In this document: positions 10,625 through 23,076 of the stretch, piece after piece | Layout of the letters: every line of letters begins with the position of its first letter | How positions within the stretch are numbered: the stretch's first letter is position 1 | NCBI GenBank assembly: GCA_022747635.1 | Contig: JAKTNV010000003.1 | Coordinates: 45,869,475 to 45,933,474 of the forward strand | Reading direction: 5' to 3' | Length of the DNA stretch: 64,000 nucleotides | DNA from: Hetaerina americana | Taxonomy: Eukaryota > Arthropoda > Insecta > Odonata > Calopterygidae | Notes under the pieces: model-generated | Told to the model about the DNA's origin: nothing | Seen by the model: the letters and a program-made list of their open reading frames with translations, nothing else | Databases searched by the model: none | Made by a program: the position numbers and the translations under genes

Positions 10625-10762
10625 CGTCGCCCATTGTCTGAAAACTAATTAATGTCTCATATAAATTAATTCATTAATTTCAAAATTTGCATTTATGAAA
10701 TGCTTCAGGCTCAACCTCCTTTCTCCCTCAGTCCGAAAATTCGTGCCTCTGGTTCCACTTAC

Positions 10763-10893
10763 GAACTCAACCAGTGTAATTTATAACGCAACAATTTCAG
10801 AGTGTAAAAATCATTCGCCTTGACCGGGATTCGAACCCGGATCCCTCGGATGTCCGGCCGAGTGCTTCAACCCGTTAAGCTATCTAGGCGTCC
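10763..10893 (-). repeat. tRNA-derived SINE 2 with nearly intact cloverleaf
   Basis: The minus strand of 10818-10893 folds as a tRNA. The acceptor stem GCCTAGA/TCAAGGC has one A-A mismatch. The D stem is GCTT/AAGC, the anticodon stem CTCGG/CCGAG, and the T arm a perfect CCGGG-TTCGAAT-CCCGG. The anticodon loop has eight bases instead of seven. The body continues to about 10763 with a GAATGATTTTTACACTCT-type tail that is shared with the copy at 11181, which identifies a SINE family rather than a functional tRNA. Confidence 0.75.
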
Positions 10894-10939
10894 CTCCTCT
10901 TACACTACGAAATTTTGGGGGCTTTGAAGGAACAAAATC

Positions 10940-11060
10940 ATAATAACATTGCTCGACCGCGGTAAGGTCATGTTCGGGTAAAATTATTATGGTATGTATT
11001 CACCTCCTGCCACACAACCTGGCGGTGGCTTGCAGGGTATATATAAATAAATAAAAAATA
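10940..11060 (+). mobile_element. 3'-UTR tail of a CR1/Jockey-type LINE (solo tail)
   Basis: The signature of this family's 3' end is GACCGCGGTAAGGTCATGTT, then TTCACCTCCTGCCACACA and GGCGGTGGCTTGCAGGGT, closing on an AAATAAATAAA tail. The same signature occurs in longer copies at 30711-30835 and 35550-35650 and in four other places here. Extreme 5' truncation is typical of LINE insertion. Confidence 0.8.
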
Positions 11061-11180
11061 TGTGAACAAGATTTTGTGACGAAATACCGTACACAATCCC
11101 GCAGGCATTCGTAGTCGCGCGCGATAAGCTAGTCCACGGGATTAAAGCCAGCATTAATAACGACAAAATTTCAGTATGTT

Positions 11181-11262
11181 AGAGGACGCCTCGATAGCCT
11201 AACTGGCTAAAGCACCGGGTTCAAATCCCAGCCAAGGCGAATGCTTTTTACGCTCTATAAGT
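11181..11262 (+). repeat. tRNA-derived SINE 3 (same family, anticodon arm deleted)
   Basis: It begins GACGCCTCGATAGCCTAACT, like the minus-strand copy at 10893. It then jumps directly to the T arm GGGTTCAAATCCC and the GCCAAGGCGAATGCTTTTTA tail. About 22 bases corresponding to the anticodon arm are missing. B box GGGTTCAAATCCC is at about 11217-11229. Confidence 0.7.
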
Positions 11263-11880
11263 GTTGAATTGCAATGCACATATAGCGGATGACTCCATTA
11301 AAAGTTACTTTTGCGGCCTCTCCCGCAGTTTATTGAAATCAGTGTAATTTAACTGTAGCTATTGAGAGTGAAATGAATTGCCCTTCATTAATATTCTCCT
11401 TTAACCAGAATAAATATTCTTCTAGGATCATCAAAGTTCCAAGATTCCTCTCCCCTCCTAAACTTTACCGCTCGCTCATTCACTTCTTCTATGGGCTCCT
11501 CCTCTGTTAATATATTCTACGTCTGAATCCTCCATCGCCTTTATAGACATTAAGAGATATTCACCTACCAAACCTTTAATTGAAGATTTCTGTCCAAATG
11601 AAACCCATCAACAATACCTCCAATTAATCAGCTGCCACCCTTCACACACAAAACGATCCATCCCGTTTTCCCTCTCCATCCGCAACAATTCCTCCTCTAC
11701 CCTAAACACTCCAAAATACGTGGATACCCGGAAACAATTCTTGAAAAATGTATCCATCTGACCTACCACTACACTCCAAGACTCAAATCCATCTGCGATG
11801 AAAGCCTCAAAGTAACCAACACCTAATTTCCAGGCGTGCTCAAAATCCGGTTTATCATAAAAGAATGACACCTCTTGATT
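11263..11880. other. Spacer with an unassigned minus-strand open frame
   Basis: A minus-strand frame at 11608-11871 (87 codons, MSFFYDKPDFEHAWKLGVGY at the start) has a protein-like composition but no recognised family and no splice context. It sits directly before the pyrimidine-rich block and could be a broken transposon ORF. Confidence 0.35.
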
Positions 11881-12160
11881 GATACCTCCTTCTCAGACTC
11901 CACACCTTCCTGTCATACTACTGTCCCTCACCAACCCCTTCAATCGCTCGCCCCCCCACCCTATGACCTCACTCACCTCACACTCCCCCTGTCCTTCGCA
12001 TCGTATCCCTTCGCCTGTCTCTCGCACCCACCCCTCCATCCTTTCAACCCTTTCCTTTCTGCTCCTCCCCTATCCCTCTACCTCCCTCGAACAGTCCCTT
12101 GCGGGCGTCATTTCTCTCCGCCTGATGAAAGGGACGCGATCGCCGAAACGTTAAGAGGAT
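11881..12160 (+). repeat. Pyrimidine-rich block ending in a hammerhead-like core
   Basis: About 240 bases of C/T-dominated sequence (runs such as GCCCCCCCACCC and CCTCCCCTATCCC) end abruptly at the core CTGATGA...GAAAC. The same order, a C-rich leader followed on the same strand by a hammerhead-like core, recurs on the minus strand at 63990-63742 and at about 62230-62060, suggesting one repeated module. I read it as the terminal region of a retroelement, possibly Penelope-like. Confidence 0.5.
12117..12153 (+). ncRNA. Hammerhead-ribozyme-like motif 2
   Basis: CTGATGA (12122-12128) and GAAAC (12145-12149) flank a possible stem II in GGGACGCGATCGCC that is less regular than in the other copies. 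GTTA follows GAAAC, giving a possible ACGT-like minimal stem III. Stem I pairing is not convincing. Confidence 0.35.
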
Positions 12161-13220
12161 AATGCTAGCTAGTATCCTTTTTATGCTATTTTTACGTTTT
12201 CTTTGTTTCAATGTTTTTCTACCGCCGTATATTGTGTCGTCGCTCGTCAGCATACGAATAAATGTAACATCAACGAATCCTGCATTGCCTAGGCGTTGTT
12301 ATAAAATGTTTCAGAGATTTTATTATTGAAAGAAATCGAGTGGCAAAAATCAATAAAAGTAAATTACGAAAAATCAAGAAAAATATAGACATCCCACTGG
12401 TAAGCGTGTAGGCTAGACTTTTATTTATAATATAATAAAAAGATTTTGGTTTGAAATCTGCTGTGAAGATGCTTTTATCAATATTTTTGGAGATTAAGCA
12501 TCGTGGTATGCGTATCCGGTTACGAGTATTTCACCACTTGTAACACACTAAATGAAGACCTAAAGGTGCAGGCCAAATGGTTCCAAAGTAATAAATGAAA
12601 AAGTATGCTTTGGTATAAAACAGTAAAAGTCTCACACATGAAACTAAAAGCAAAAGCGAGCTCCTTCAAATGCCGAATGGCCGAATGCTTCCTATCTAAA
12701 TAAATAATTATTATCAATTTGAGATAAATTCACAATGCATTAGACTGTGGCATCATCACATCGTGTAAAATCAAGAGACCAGTCGGGTTTTTTTAATTAA
12801 CTTTTTTCATTGTTTCGCACATTGAATTACTAAGTTATCTACGTAATTATGATTGCGATGCTTCCATGTGCATAAACAAATGATCTGTGAAAGGATATAA
12901 TGCTTCCTTACACGTATCTATCTCTACCACCGCATGCACAGCATGCTAAAACCATTGAGATACGCGTAGATATGCCTTAATATCACGTGACCAACACGAT
13001 TCTTGCTTCCACCCCCTTTGTTTGCCTCAAAACGATGATGTCATGCTTTTTCTACAGACAGTAATGGTCCATGGTCCTCCCCATTTTCTAAACGTTCACT
13101 ATCTTCGCGTAGGTAGTTGCGCGATATCACCTATTGCTGACGATGCTCCGGACTAGCTCCGCTGCATGTGAAATTAAACTTGTACTTAAGTTACCAAATG
13201 ATGCCGCTTTACTCTTTTTA
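12161..13220. other. AT-rich spacer, nothing recognised
   Basis: No gene, tRNA or clear repeat was identified. Short open frames here have no coding character. Confidence 0.5.
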
Positions 13221-14995
13221 GGGATGGGAGTTCAAATTCATCCAATGAAGTCTTCCCACCAAATTTTTCCTTCGTAAGTACTTCGTGTAAGTTCAAGAAC
13301 CTCTTCCTTCCATTTCCCTCTACACTTGAGTAATTCTGCAGGAATATTACCAATCCCCACTACCTTGTTCGGCTTTATTTCCCCTAGTGCTTTTTCCGTA
13401 TACCTAGTCCCAAGTTATCTTCGTATAGGTGAGGCACATTCCCTTTCTTTTTCTAAGCTAGCTGGGTTAATCTCTTTACCACGCTCTTCTACGTATTCTC
13501 TCTAACTTTCCTGAACCTCTTCGGCTCATTTAATAACTTTCCTGTTTTATCTCGTATGGTCGATATAGTTTTCCTTGATATATTTTCCTTTCTCTTGCCT
13601 CCTTGTTTGCTTCATTCACTTCTTCTTTTCTCTGAAATTTCTCCATATCCCCGCACTTCTTTATCCACCATGTTCCCTTGGCCCTATTGGTTTATCGTCT
13701 AAGTACATGGGTGAGTCAAATGAAACGCTTAAATATTTTTTAACTCGTAATTTCTTGAATAGAAAAGGTTCTCACTCATATAACTTTCATAAGTAGTTCT
13801 CTTGGTGTACGATAGAAGTATTCCAGCACTTGGTAAGTTCACGGATACCTCTGGAATAAAGCCTCTGCCGTCACAACACGGTGTGTGCCTGATCTAGTAG
13901 TGAGGACCTGATATGGCAATGACATTGTTTGATACTTCTTGTCTAGAATTCATAACTAAGGTGGAATATGTGCATCACCATACTGAATTTTCATTCGCCG
14001 ATGAATATAAATAAGTTCCCCATGCTCCTGAATAAACGAATGAAAGCTCGATGTTTCTCTGTGGAGCATGTTGAAAGTGGAGCGGCCATTTTTATACTAT
14101 TGTTGCGTTCTGGTAACATACTACCAGTTGTAGAATTCTGATGAAACCATGGCTATCACTAAGGGAAACGAAAATTGGCATTGGCACGATGCTTCGAAAT
14201 TGATGCGCAATTTTAATGATCTTACTTGACTCGTCCTCGCGTACAATTTAGTTCTCTGCACGTTCTACACCGCGCCTCCGTGCTTGACGTACTTCCATAT
14301 TCTTCGCTCATCCATCCTCTTTACACCTTTCCTGTTATTAATAGCTTAGTTATTTTCTAAGTGTTAAACGATCCTATTCTTTCTTCTGCTATTTTTTCCA
14401 TTCCGTGTTTAACGGCTATACACTTTTCCTCTACTTTCCTCCCAGTTTCCCAACCTAAGTTAAATGTTTAATCAATTGTCTGGATCTTCCTACTTTTTTG
14501 CCATTTTCGAGCCTAAATAATTCACTTTGGTACTATCCTAATCATTTTGTCCTTTAAGTTGTATTTCATAGCAACTAAATTACAAGTATGTTCCAAATCC
14601 ATAATCCCGCGGGGAAACTGTACGAGTTAATGACGCCTGACTCTATGCCTAAGCGTGATGTCCAACTGCCAGCTACTTGTTTCTCCTGGCATTTTCCAAG
14701 TGTATCAGCGATTTTGATGGTGTTTGAAACAGGTGTTATTATCTATCTGTTTCCCCCTCTTCGATCGTTCCTAATTCCTAAACCGTACTCTCCTACCACC
14801 TTCCCATCTCTCCCTAAGCCAAAAACTGTGTTCCAAATCCCCATCACTATTAGGGAATCCTTTCAGGCACACTCCCAAATATTTCTTCCAATTGATTGTA
14901 CATACGTGTACAATCTGTTTCTTCCTACTAAGATACTACTATACTTGTCGGCATTTGCTCCTAAAATACCACTAGATTAGTTTTCACGTCATATT
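13221..14995 (-). mobile_element. RTE-like LINE, endonuclease and pre-RT segment, interrupted by a mariner
   Basis: On the minus strand, 14995-14400 is the C-terminal half of an APE-type endonuclease in broken frames: VGEYGLGIRNDRRGKQ, a TCFKHH relic, RYTWKMPG, and a region equal to QIDYIL...SDHNLV (VAMKYNLKDKMI). After the nested mariner, 13690-13221 continues with the linker before the reverse transcriptase (SIRDKTGKLLNEP and GIGNIPAELLK-like phrase near 13330-13380). The order matches the RTE-like element at 5290-6745, which supplies the complementary C-terminal part. Stops and frameshifts show an old copy. Confidence 0.8.
13709..14237 (-). mobile_element. Degenerate mariner nested in the LINE
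   Basis: Ends are imperfect inverted repeats: GGGTGAGTCAAATGAAACG at 13709 against AGGACGAGTCAAGTAAG read in from 14237 on the minus strand. Minus-strand translation gives a mariner N-terminus (MAAPLSTCSTEKHRAFIRLF, then a GDAHIPP-like segment) and, near the left end, a C-terminal relic GIRELTKCWNTSIVHQENYL. The middle, including the catalytic domain, is deleted. It is a different lineage from the 753-bp family. Its position inside the LINE dates it as the younger insertion. Confidence 0.7.
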
Positions 14996-14999
14996 TCAG

Positions 15000-17900
15000 A
15001 CAAATGAAGGCTGTCGATTCCCTTAATTAAAATACTTAATAAGACACCTATACATTAAATTAAAATTTATCCTAGGATAAAGGAAAGGAAAAGAGTTTTT
15101 GAGATTCCGGTACAAAGTATTAGCACAATATAACCTAGTTTAAAATTTATCATTTTCTCAATCAATTTTAATTTGCCGTGGAGCATTTATAAAAAAATGC
15201 CTTTCTCTTCAAATTTTACATCTAATATTTTTTTTAATCACATGGGAAAGAGTTCCATGCGCCTCCATCTGTACCCGCACCTCAATGAAGCACCTACGTT
15301 AATCAATTGCTGACGTGTCAGTGGTCTTTTAGGACACCAAGAAACCGAAACATATTTTGCGTTACCTTAACTTTACCTTTAACTTACCTTAAACGAAATA
15401 CAACTCTATAATTATAATCAAAATATAATGATACTTTACGCAAACTTAATGGACGAATTGTACCTCCGAAACATTTACTGTTAAAACAGAGTGAAGTTTA
15501 CCGACTAAAGCAGAGCTTTTTAAGTTTCTGTAACAAGCGGATAGTCGAAAAGTGGCTATCGATAGTGGCTGTCCGTCAAATAACGTTAGGCTTTTGGGGA
15601 GGAGTTGTAATTAATTACATTACTTTCATATTTGTTATTTTTATTACTTTTCCTCTCAAAGAGGGTGGGGTTCAGGAGGAATGTTAAACGTGGTTCATTA
15701 GAGCGTCATTTCAGTCATTGTTTGTGAAGAAAAATTATCATGTGTCGACTTAAGAAGACATTTTACGAGGGCACACTAATAAATCTATCCTTTCAGACTT
15801 ACGAGTATTTAAGCAGTTATGAATCTATTTAAAGAATTTCAAAATGTTTTTTCCATTCTACGGCATACCATTCCAATACCACCAAATTGAAGAGAACATC
15901 ATATTTCAAGGTGCTCTACTTTTTCACTACAAACGTTTGATTAAAATCATCAGGATTTGCAGTGAAATATGCTTTCAATAAATATTTATTCCAATAAATA
16001 TTTCCTCATTTTGTAAAAAGGTGCCTGTATGATACGAGTTTGATGCGTATTAACAATAGCGACAATAAATGCGTAAGAGGAGGAAAGATATATCATAAGA
16101 TTGCTTACAAAGGGGTGGAGGAGATACAATAAAGCCAGAAATAGCTTCATGTTATTTAAGGACCATAAGAGAACTATAGAAGGACGAGAGGCTCTACCTG
16201 AAAAGTATTCCAGACGTTGGAGGATAAGATCAAGGTGGAATGGGTGTGCGTGGGTTCTACAATTCCTCCTAGGCTAGATAGTAACAATGGCCAAAGTAGC
16301 TCGCTATCGTAGCAGCTACTGTTATTAGCGTGGCTGTAGCTCGCTAAATTTTTACAGGCTAACTGCTAAGAATATTTCTATACATTATAGCTGTTTTGAA
16401 CAGCTACTTTTCCTAATCCTTCTTAAGTAACCACAGTTATTCGCTAAAATATCACTTTTAGGGAGTGGAAGAGTATATTACTTTCATCCACAATGGAAGG
16501 CATCCTCCCTATACCTTGCTTTGAAACCAATTTTTGAACAGTTTCCCATGAAATCTCTTCGTCATTGAAGCAGTCTGTACGTCCTCCAAAGAGTTTTGCA
16601 TCGGTCGAAAAGTCTTTAGCCATTCCTTCACGCACCTCAACTCGCATTCTCCTCACTCTCATAGTTCAACTATGAGAGTTCTCTTCTCACTCATCATTTG
16701 CTTACAATTATAATCGTATTTGTTTGTTCTTTAAGACGATCAAGATCTGTCCTTGTGGGAACTCTCATAGGACACCCAAAATCTCAAATGTCAAAAAAAA
16801 TTTCACAATTCTTTAACCTACTCGAGGTACCATGTGAAATGGAATTTATTTATATACTCTATAAGAGCATATGTGCACAAACACGGTTAAAGAGCTAAAA
16901 ACTCTTTAGATTCACCATAATGTAGACTAAGTATAACTTACAAAGCTGAGAGTTTGTCAGTGAAATTCTTTAATATTTTGTCTAGTTCTGCCCAAAGAGC
17001 CTCCTGCAAGTTCAGCAAGGTCCTTCGTAGATGGTTTATCTCCAAATCCATATATTCTCTTTAGGACCATTTCGAGCTTGACTTCACCAGCAGACATTTT
17101 TAATGTCTCCATTTAGCTTTAGGTCATACTTCCTTTTCTAATTTATACCATTTGACACCATGGTGCATACTAAGCATATGGCACAGAGATTTTTATTACG
17201 TGAATTCTAGTCATCGTAGAATTAAAATTTTGATTTCGTATTGAGGCGCAATTTATACACACCGTCGACGAATTATAAATACACACGTCACTCTATTACC
17301 GGACCTAATAACATTGTGAAAATTTTATTATAAAACCTTTGAATCAATTTTCGGCACGTGTGGCGCATTTGCTAGGTACAACTTAAGCCCGGTTTTGAGC
17401 AAAAGATATAGTTTTTGTGATCCTACTTAACTTTTTCCGGTGCTACTCTTTATGATAAAAATCGAGTCATATGTATATTCTAACCATTTCAACTAATAAT
17501 CTGTGGCATGACATGTCCAATGCTCATTTTCAGGGAGTGTAGTCTTCAATTTAGATCCCATATGGAGCAAAATTATGATCAAATCATCCCATGCATTATA
17601 ATTTTATTAGTCATTAACCAATTTACAACGGAATAGGTTTCTCCGCAATTTAAGACGACACACTTTTATGCTCAAAGAAAAATACAAAACTAACTTAAAT
17701 CATATAGGCTTAATGAATTAAATTCAATATAATTCTCAATCGAATGAAAATTTATGGTTCTTAGCCACTTATATTGATATATATATATATATATATATAT
17801 GTAGAAATATCTTTTGTCTTATTTAACCTATGTGAAGAAGTATTTATACAACAGTAGGACGTAATAGGCATGCTTCCAAAAATCTGATATCTTACGAACG

Positions 17901-18305
17901 GCTAAGAGTTAGAGCAATTGTGATATTATAGCAATGAGAATAAGCATTCATTCAACAAAGAATTAATTAATTTAAGAATTCACAATTAAGAATTATTCCG
18001 TGCGGTGAAGCATTGGTTTTCATCCAAACCGCCGAGCGGATCTCCATGAGAGACATGTGAGTGCAGCGTAGCGCAAGGATGGTGGGCTGGTCATGTTTCC
18101 GTGATTCAACGTATGTTATCGTTCATGTGCTACTTTTGTGATTGTGCGACTGTGATTTGGCGTAAAAGCTTGGATATGATAAAAGTTGTAACTTAAAGGG
18201 AGATATTGTTGGGAGTGCCATTCATTGAACAATTTCTTCTCATTCATCCACAAACTTGCGAGGATTTCTTTTTATCTTAGCTCGTTGTCTCGGCTTGAAA
18301 CTACC
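15000..18305. other. Intergenic AT-rich region with two orphan minus-strand ORFs
   Basis: Two small frames look more protein-like than background. At 16957-17112 (-) is a 51-residue frame containing GEVKLEMVLKRIYGFGDKPS and LAELAGGSLGRTRQNIKEF. At 16444-16662 (-) is a 72-codon frame with MAKDFSTDAKLFGGRTDCF. They lie on one strand 295 bases apart and could be exons of a small gene or a decayed transposon ORF; I recognise neither and see no matching splice sites. A (TA)n tract lies at 17776-17800, and a palindrome (12-base arms, ACTCTCATAGTT) at 16655-16679. The promoter and 5' UTR of the DUF1295 gene should be within the last few hundred bases. Confidence 0.4.
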
Positions 18306-19779
18306 ATGGTCGTAGAAATTTTGGATCAGCATCACTTAGCTATTAGTGCAATAGTTACAGTGTCAATGCAATTAATTTTTTTCACAATCGCTGCGACATT
18401 TCAATTTGATAAGGTAACTGACTTCGCCGGAGGGACAAATTTCATTATCCTCGCACTTCTAACCTTCTTTCTAGCGCAGGTAACCATTAAACCTAATTGG
18501 AATCCAATTTTCACAATTGGATTGGTGAATTCTCCCACTTTGACTTGAAATTCTAAATATTTTATTTTCTGTTACGAATCGTTTTTTCAGACCTACGATA
18601 GTCGTCAGTTAATGGTCACAGTTTTCATTTGTATGTGGGGAGTTCGTCTATCAGGCTATCTCTTATACCGAATTCTGAAAATCGGCCGGGATGCACGTTT
18701 TGATGATAAACGAAGTAATGTAATAAGATTTGCTATCTTTTGGACGTTTCAGGTACGTGTATTTCTTGATTTGGTATTTTAAGAAAAATATTTGGAAAAT
18801 CTAATTTAAATTGTAGCCTTCCGATGTGGTTCATTCATTGCGTATTAACAATTCTAGGCTGTCTGGGTATTTGTTGTGAGTCTTCCAGTCATATTCATCA
18901 ATTCTCCTAGCAATGCAATACCCCCGGCACCGAAAACTATGACTACTTTGGATTCAGCCGGTACGGGTCTTTTTATTATTGGACTCCTAGCAGAAACCTA
19001 TGCAGACCTTCAGAAATTTTCATTTCGGCAAGATCCGGCTAACAAAGGGAAATGGTGTAACGATGGTAAGCTATGCACGATGATTAAAATTAAATTAATT
19101 ACTTCAAATAAATTGTTCCGAGTTTTGTTACGTCCCTGTGTATGAAGATTCTCGGATATTTAGTACAACAGAAATTGATTTCAATTTTCTTTGTGTGGAA
19201 AGTAAGAAATGGAGCTCTTATTAATATAATCAAATTCTAAAATAATATTTCTGTTTTGTATTCTTATACCCTGTAACCATGGTTCCCTATTTAATGTATG
19301 TGCATTTACTTTTTAGGTCTCTGGAGACTTTCACGGCATCCTAATTATTTTGGCGAAGTACTTCTTTGGTGGGGTATTTTTATAATATCTGCTAATGTTC
19401 TCAAGGGTCTTCAGTGGCTTGCTGTGTTATCCCCAATATTTACTACTCTTATCATACTCTTTCTTTCTGGAATACCTTTACTTGAGAAGACTGCTGATGA
19501 AAAGTACCGAGAGTAAGTTTTATTTTTTAACTAGATGCCAAAAATGTCCATCCACACAACTTAAATATTATTTTTATTTACTTATATTTCAGTAATCCGG
19601 AGTATCGCTACTACAAAGCATCAACGTCACCCCTTCTTCCAATTCCTCCCGCAATATATGTGGAGGTTCCAAGGTTCCTGAAGTTTATTCTATGTTGTGA
19701 GTTTCCTCTGTACAATTATTTGGATCAGACAGTTGTCACAACTGAGCAAGGCCCAATATGCACTCAGCCATCATCATAG
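18306..19779 (+). CDS. DUF1295 / steroid 5-alpha-reductase-like membrane protein, complete
   Basis: Five exons give 308 residues: 18306-18479, 18591-18752, 18858-19065, 19317-19512 and 19593-19779, all with AG/GT boundaries and consistent phases. The ATG is in strong context (ACCATGG). An in-frame ATG at 18225 would add 27 residues but has a weak context. The protein is hydrophobic throughout with several membrane segments (for example [48 protein letters not shown]). Family hallmarks are [15 protein letters not shown] (residues 32-46), [12 protein letters not shown], and the C-terminal SRHPNYFGE motif (187-195). That motif is shared with the wider steroid reductase and isoprenylcysteine methyltransferase fold, where it contributes to cofactor binding. 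The substrate is unknown. The length fits the family. It is probably an ER enzyme, by inference. No nearby gene suggests a pathway. Confidence 0.95.
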
Positions 19780-22723
19780 TTTTATTTCTTCTCTCGCAAT
19801 ATTGGTGTGACATGACTGTGTGAAGAATAAGCTTCCATTGGAGGGTAAATTTAGAATTTTGAGTAATTAATTTTTGCCCAGCACCATCTATTGGCTGATA
19901 TGCGAGTACTCAAAAAGGTCTTTCATGTTAAATATAAATATGCTGTATTAGGCATAACATCTTAAAGAAGTTTTAGGGAAATAATGCACCTCACTTATAC
20001 CTCACCACGTAGATTGTGTGTTCAAACTATAGAAAATTTTAGAGGCATATTGCTAAAGGGGCTGGAACCCCCAAGAAAGCTGTCAGTAATCAGCCAGGAA
20101 TTATATGTATTTCCATCTATTTCGATTAGTTTCATGTTATCTAATGGGAGTGGTATGTTTAAAACCTTATGTGATGATGTTAATATATTCTGATTGCTAA
20201 TTTAATACTGTCGTTAACACTTCAAGAAACTGTGTTCTTGCAACTTCCAACATTGTAAGTTTGAGCTTTAATGTAAAGTGATTTTCAGCTGATATGATTG
20301 CATGAATTAGTCTGAAGTGTTGAGTAGGGCTACTTAATAAATCAACAACATCATGCCCAAAAAATTAGATGATCATCATTCTTTCAATTTATATTCAGGT
20401 GTCACCATAACTTGAAACTCATTTATTTAGCCCAGCCCAGAATTTTCTGTTTATTATATAAATTGCATAAATGTTTCATTAGCCATCAGACCAATAATTT
20501 TTATTGGAATTATCAATGGGGAAATAATGTCTTAATTCTTAATAAATCATAACGGAACTCTTGTGGGGCATGGTGTTATACCTTTTTGTGTTTAGTCCAT
20601 TCAGTTTGAGATTAAACCATGGCAATCACCTTGGTACTCGAAGTAGCCACAGTGTCTGTTCTTACAACTGTATCTGCTAGACTTTTCTCCATGCCCTCCA
20701 GAGCTTTCAAAGCTTCTATACAGCTAGTGTGATACAAGTCATCTCTTTCATAATTTGCTTGAAATGAAGAGTTCATTAGATTTTTTAAATGTTCCCTTGA
20801 GTTAGAGGCTGATTGTATCGCTTTCTCTGCGGAAGACCGTTGCTTTAAAGATTTGTGTTATATGTGTCAAAACTAATTTCAATTATGTGTATCTATCCCT
20901 ACCCAACTGCAGGTGTGCCATACAATTACCCTGTGCCACTACTATGTGGTGAACCAAGTGTTTCCTTCCTTGTCTACCAGTCTTCCTTAGTAAATTCATT
21001 GATAAGATGCTCCTAATACTTCTGTAATCAGACCTACCAAGCAATTTTTCTTATAATGCCTCAGGTCACTTCTTTAGTGGTATTAAAATCACCCTTCAAA
21101 TTGGCGAATTCAAGCAAATTACACATAATGTAGCTTTGTTTCTGTATTTCATCTTTATGTGTAATAAGTTTTGATGGTGGAGTAAAAAGTAATTTTCACT
21201 TCATTTGTATTCACTATGAATCTAATTGATTTATACCATTCTCTAAGGTCAAGAGAAGGAATCACTCCCATTTTATGCTTAGAGTGTGTGAAATTTTGCC
21301 TTTTTTAGAAGGTGTTGAAAGTTAAAATATACCTTTGGTGTTGACTCAAGTCTTGGTATTATATAGTTACACAAGAAGGTTTAAGGGAGAGGGGAGGTGA
21401 TTTTCTTCTGAAGAAATCTCAGTTAGAATCAGTAGATTTTAAGGGTTTCCAGTGGCCTTAGCCACATTGCACTTTTTGCTCAAATTTAAAATACTGTCAC
21501 ATTACGACATAAAACTTATATTGGAGGTAGGATTTGCACATAAAACCTTCATGTTATGTGGTATTTAGCATGCTAAACAACCATATTAAAAGGATAGTTC
21601 ACATTTTATTGGTAAATGTACTTTTCCTCAGAACCCCTGTTCTGATGTGTACATTCAACACTAGAGCATTGGGCTTGGTACAATATGAGCTCTACCCTCG
21701 CATATCAAACCAACCTTCAGATTGTTGATGGTAAAATTTTAGATGAATCATTGCTGCCATGAATTATGCTATATGATAAACTATTCTCTGGAAAAGTACA
21801 ATACATGGATACAGAAGTTCAAATGTTGATATTCCTAACTTCCACAAATTGAGTGGAAGTAACTAAAAGAAAAATCATGGAAAAACAAAAAATACTGATT
21901 TTTTTCTTCCACAGACAAAATACTAAACAGAAGGTAACTGTGACTTGAGTTCATCATTAAGTCGCCACTAAAACAATACATTCCTCCTCATTGTACATCA
22001 CTGTTGGTTTCTGTTGGTAATTCATTGCTGGCAGTATTATTTTGGAATATTGTGAATTTCATTGAAAATTTTATGTAGCACAGTCTACTGGTTTATTGTT
22101 TTTTTTTGCTAGAGGGAGGATGGTTGCAAACTCGCAGTTCTGGTTAGGTTAAATATCCTGTTTTTGGTCACAGTGAAAGTATGTACAAAATTGCATTCTT
22201 TGGATGGGAAATAGTTTGGAATTATACATTCTTCTATCATTGAAAAAGCTTTATCAATGTTTTGCTCTACATTGAGTATCAGAAGCTTTTGATTGGTACA
22301 TTCATGCTACTGTAGCATTGACCTGTAATTTTCATTGAAATGTAAAATAATCATTGTGAAATTTTAAATAGTTAAATTTTTTTTAAATCCTGGCTGACAA
22401 TGGAAAACTAGAGCTCTTTGAAGCTAAGCATGTTGGTACCAAATGGTTACTATTCATTAAGCTTAACACATTATTAATAATGTGCATTATTTCATAAATT
22501 TATCTGAGAATGTTGCTGCCTGCCTTTCCCTCTGTTTTCTTGGACTTAAATAGTGGTATGCTTTCTTTCTTTACGTATACTTCTTAGTGGATTTTTTAAA
22601 TGATAAAATGCCATTAGAATTCTTTCTCTTCAAATTAATCTTTTCCTTTATTCATCCTCAGCAAAGAAATAATACTACAACATGTGTCCAAAATTTCCTT
22701 TCTTCTCATGAATACCAGATATA

Positions 22724-23076
22724 CAGGGTGCAGTGCTTAATTCCGGACAAGCACGCGTTTCCTCGAATGAGATTACCTTGCCGGGTTAGCAAAACCGTCC
22801 CCAGACTGCTCCGAAGCATTATATTATGCCACAATATCGCAAACAGTTGATCTGGGGTAGCAGATAAATTGAATTATTTTTTAATATAATGCCCAGCGCA
22901 AATACTTTCGATAATAGCAACTCTTGAATTGTAATCCGCAGTTTTACATAACATCTCGGGCATTTTGAGGTTATGACTGTTTTCTAGATGCCTATATATT
23001 TCGAGACTTCCAATGGAACTACGATATGGTGGGAAATTCAAATTGAAATTTGTCGGGTTTTAAGCGCTGCACCCTG
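22724..23076. mobile_element. Tc1/mariner-type MITE, 353 bp
   Basis: A TA dinucleotide flanks each end (22722-22723 and 23077-23078). The terminal inverted repeats of about 27 bases are CAGGGTGCAGTGCTTAA..CCGGACAA on the left and, inverted, CAGGGTGCAGCGCTTAA..CCCGACAA on the right. There is no coding capacity. It is GC-richer than its surroundings and is the only clear transposon in the 19.8-27.7 kb region. Confidence 0.85.

Noticed and set aside
10818..10893. Functional tRNA gene
   Set aside because: The fold is close, but the anticodon loop has eight bases, the acceptor has an A-A mismatch, and the flanks are shared with another SINE copy.
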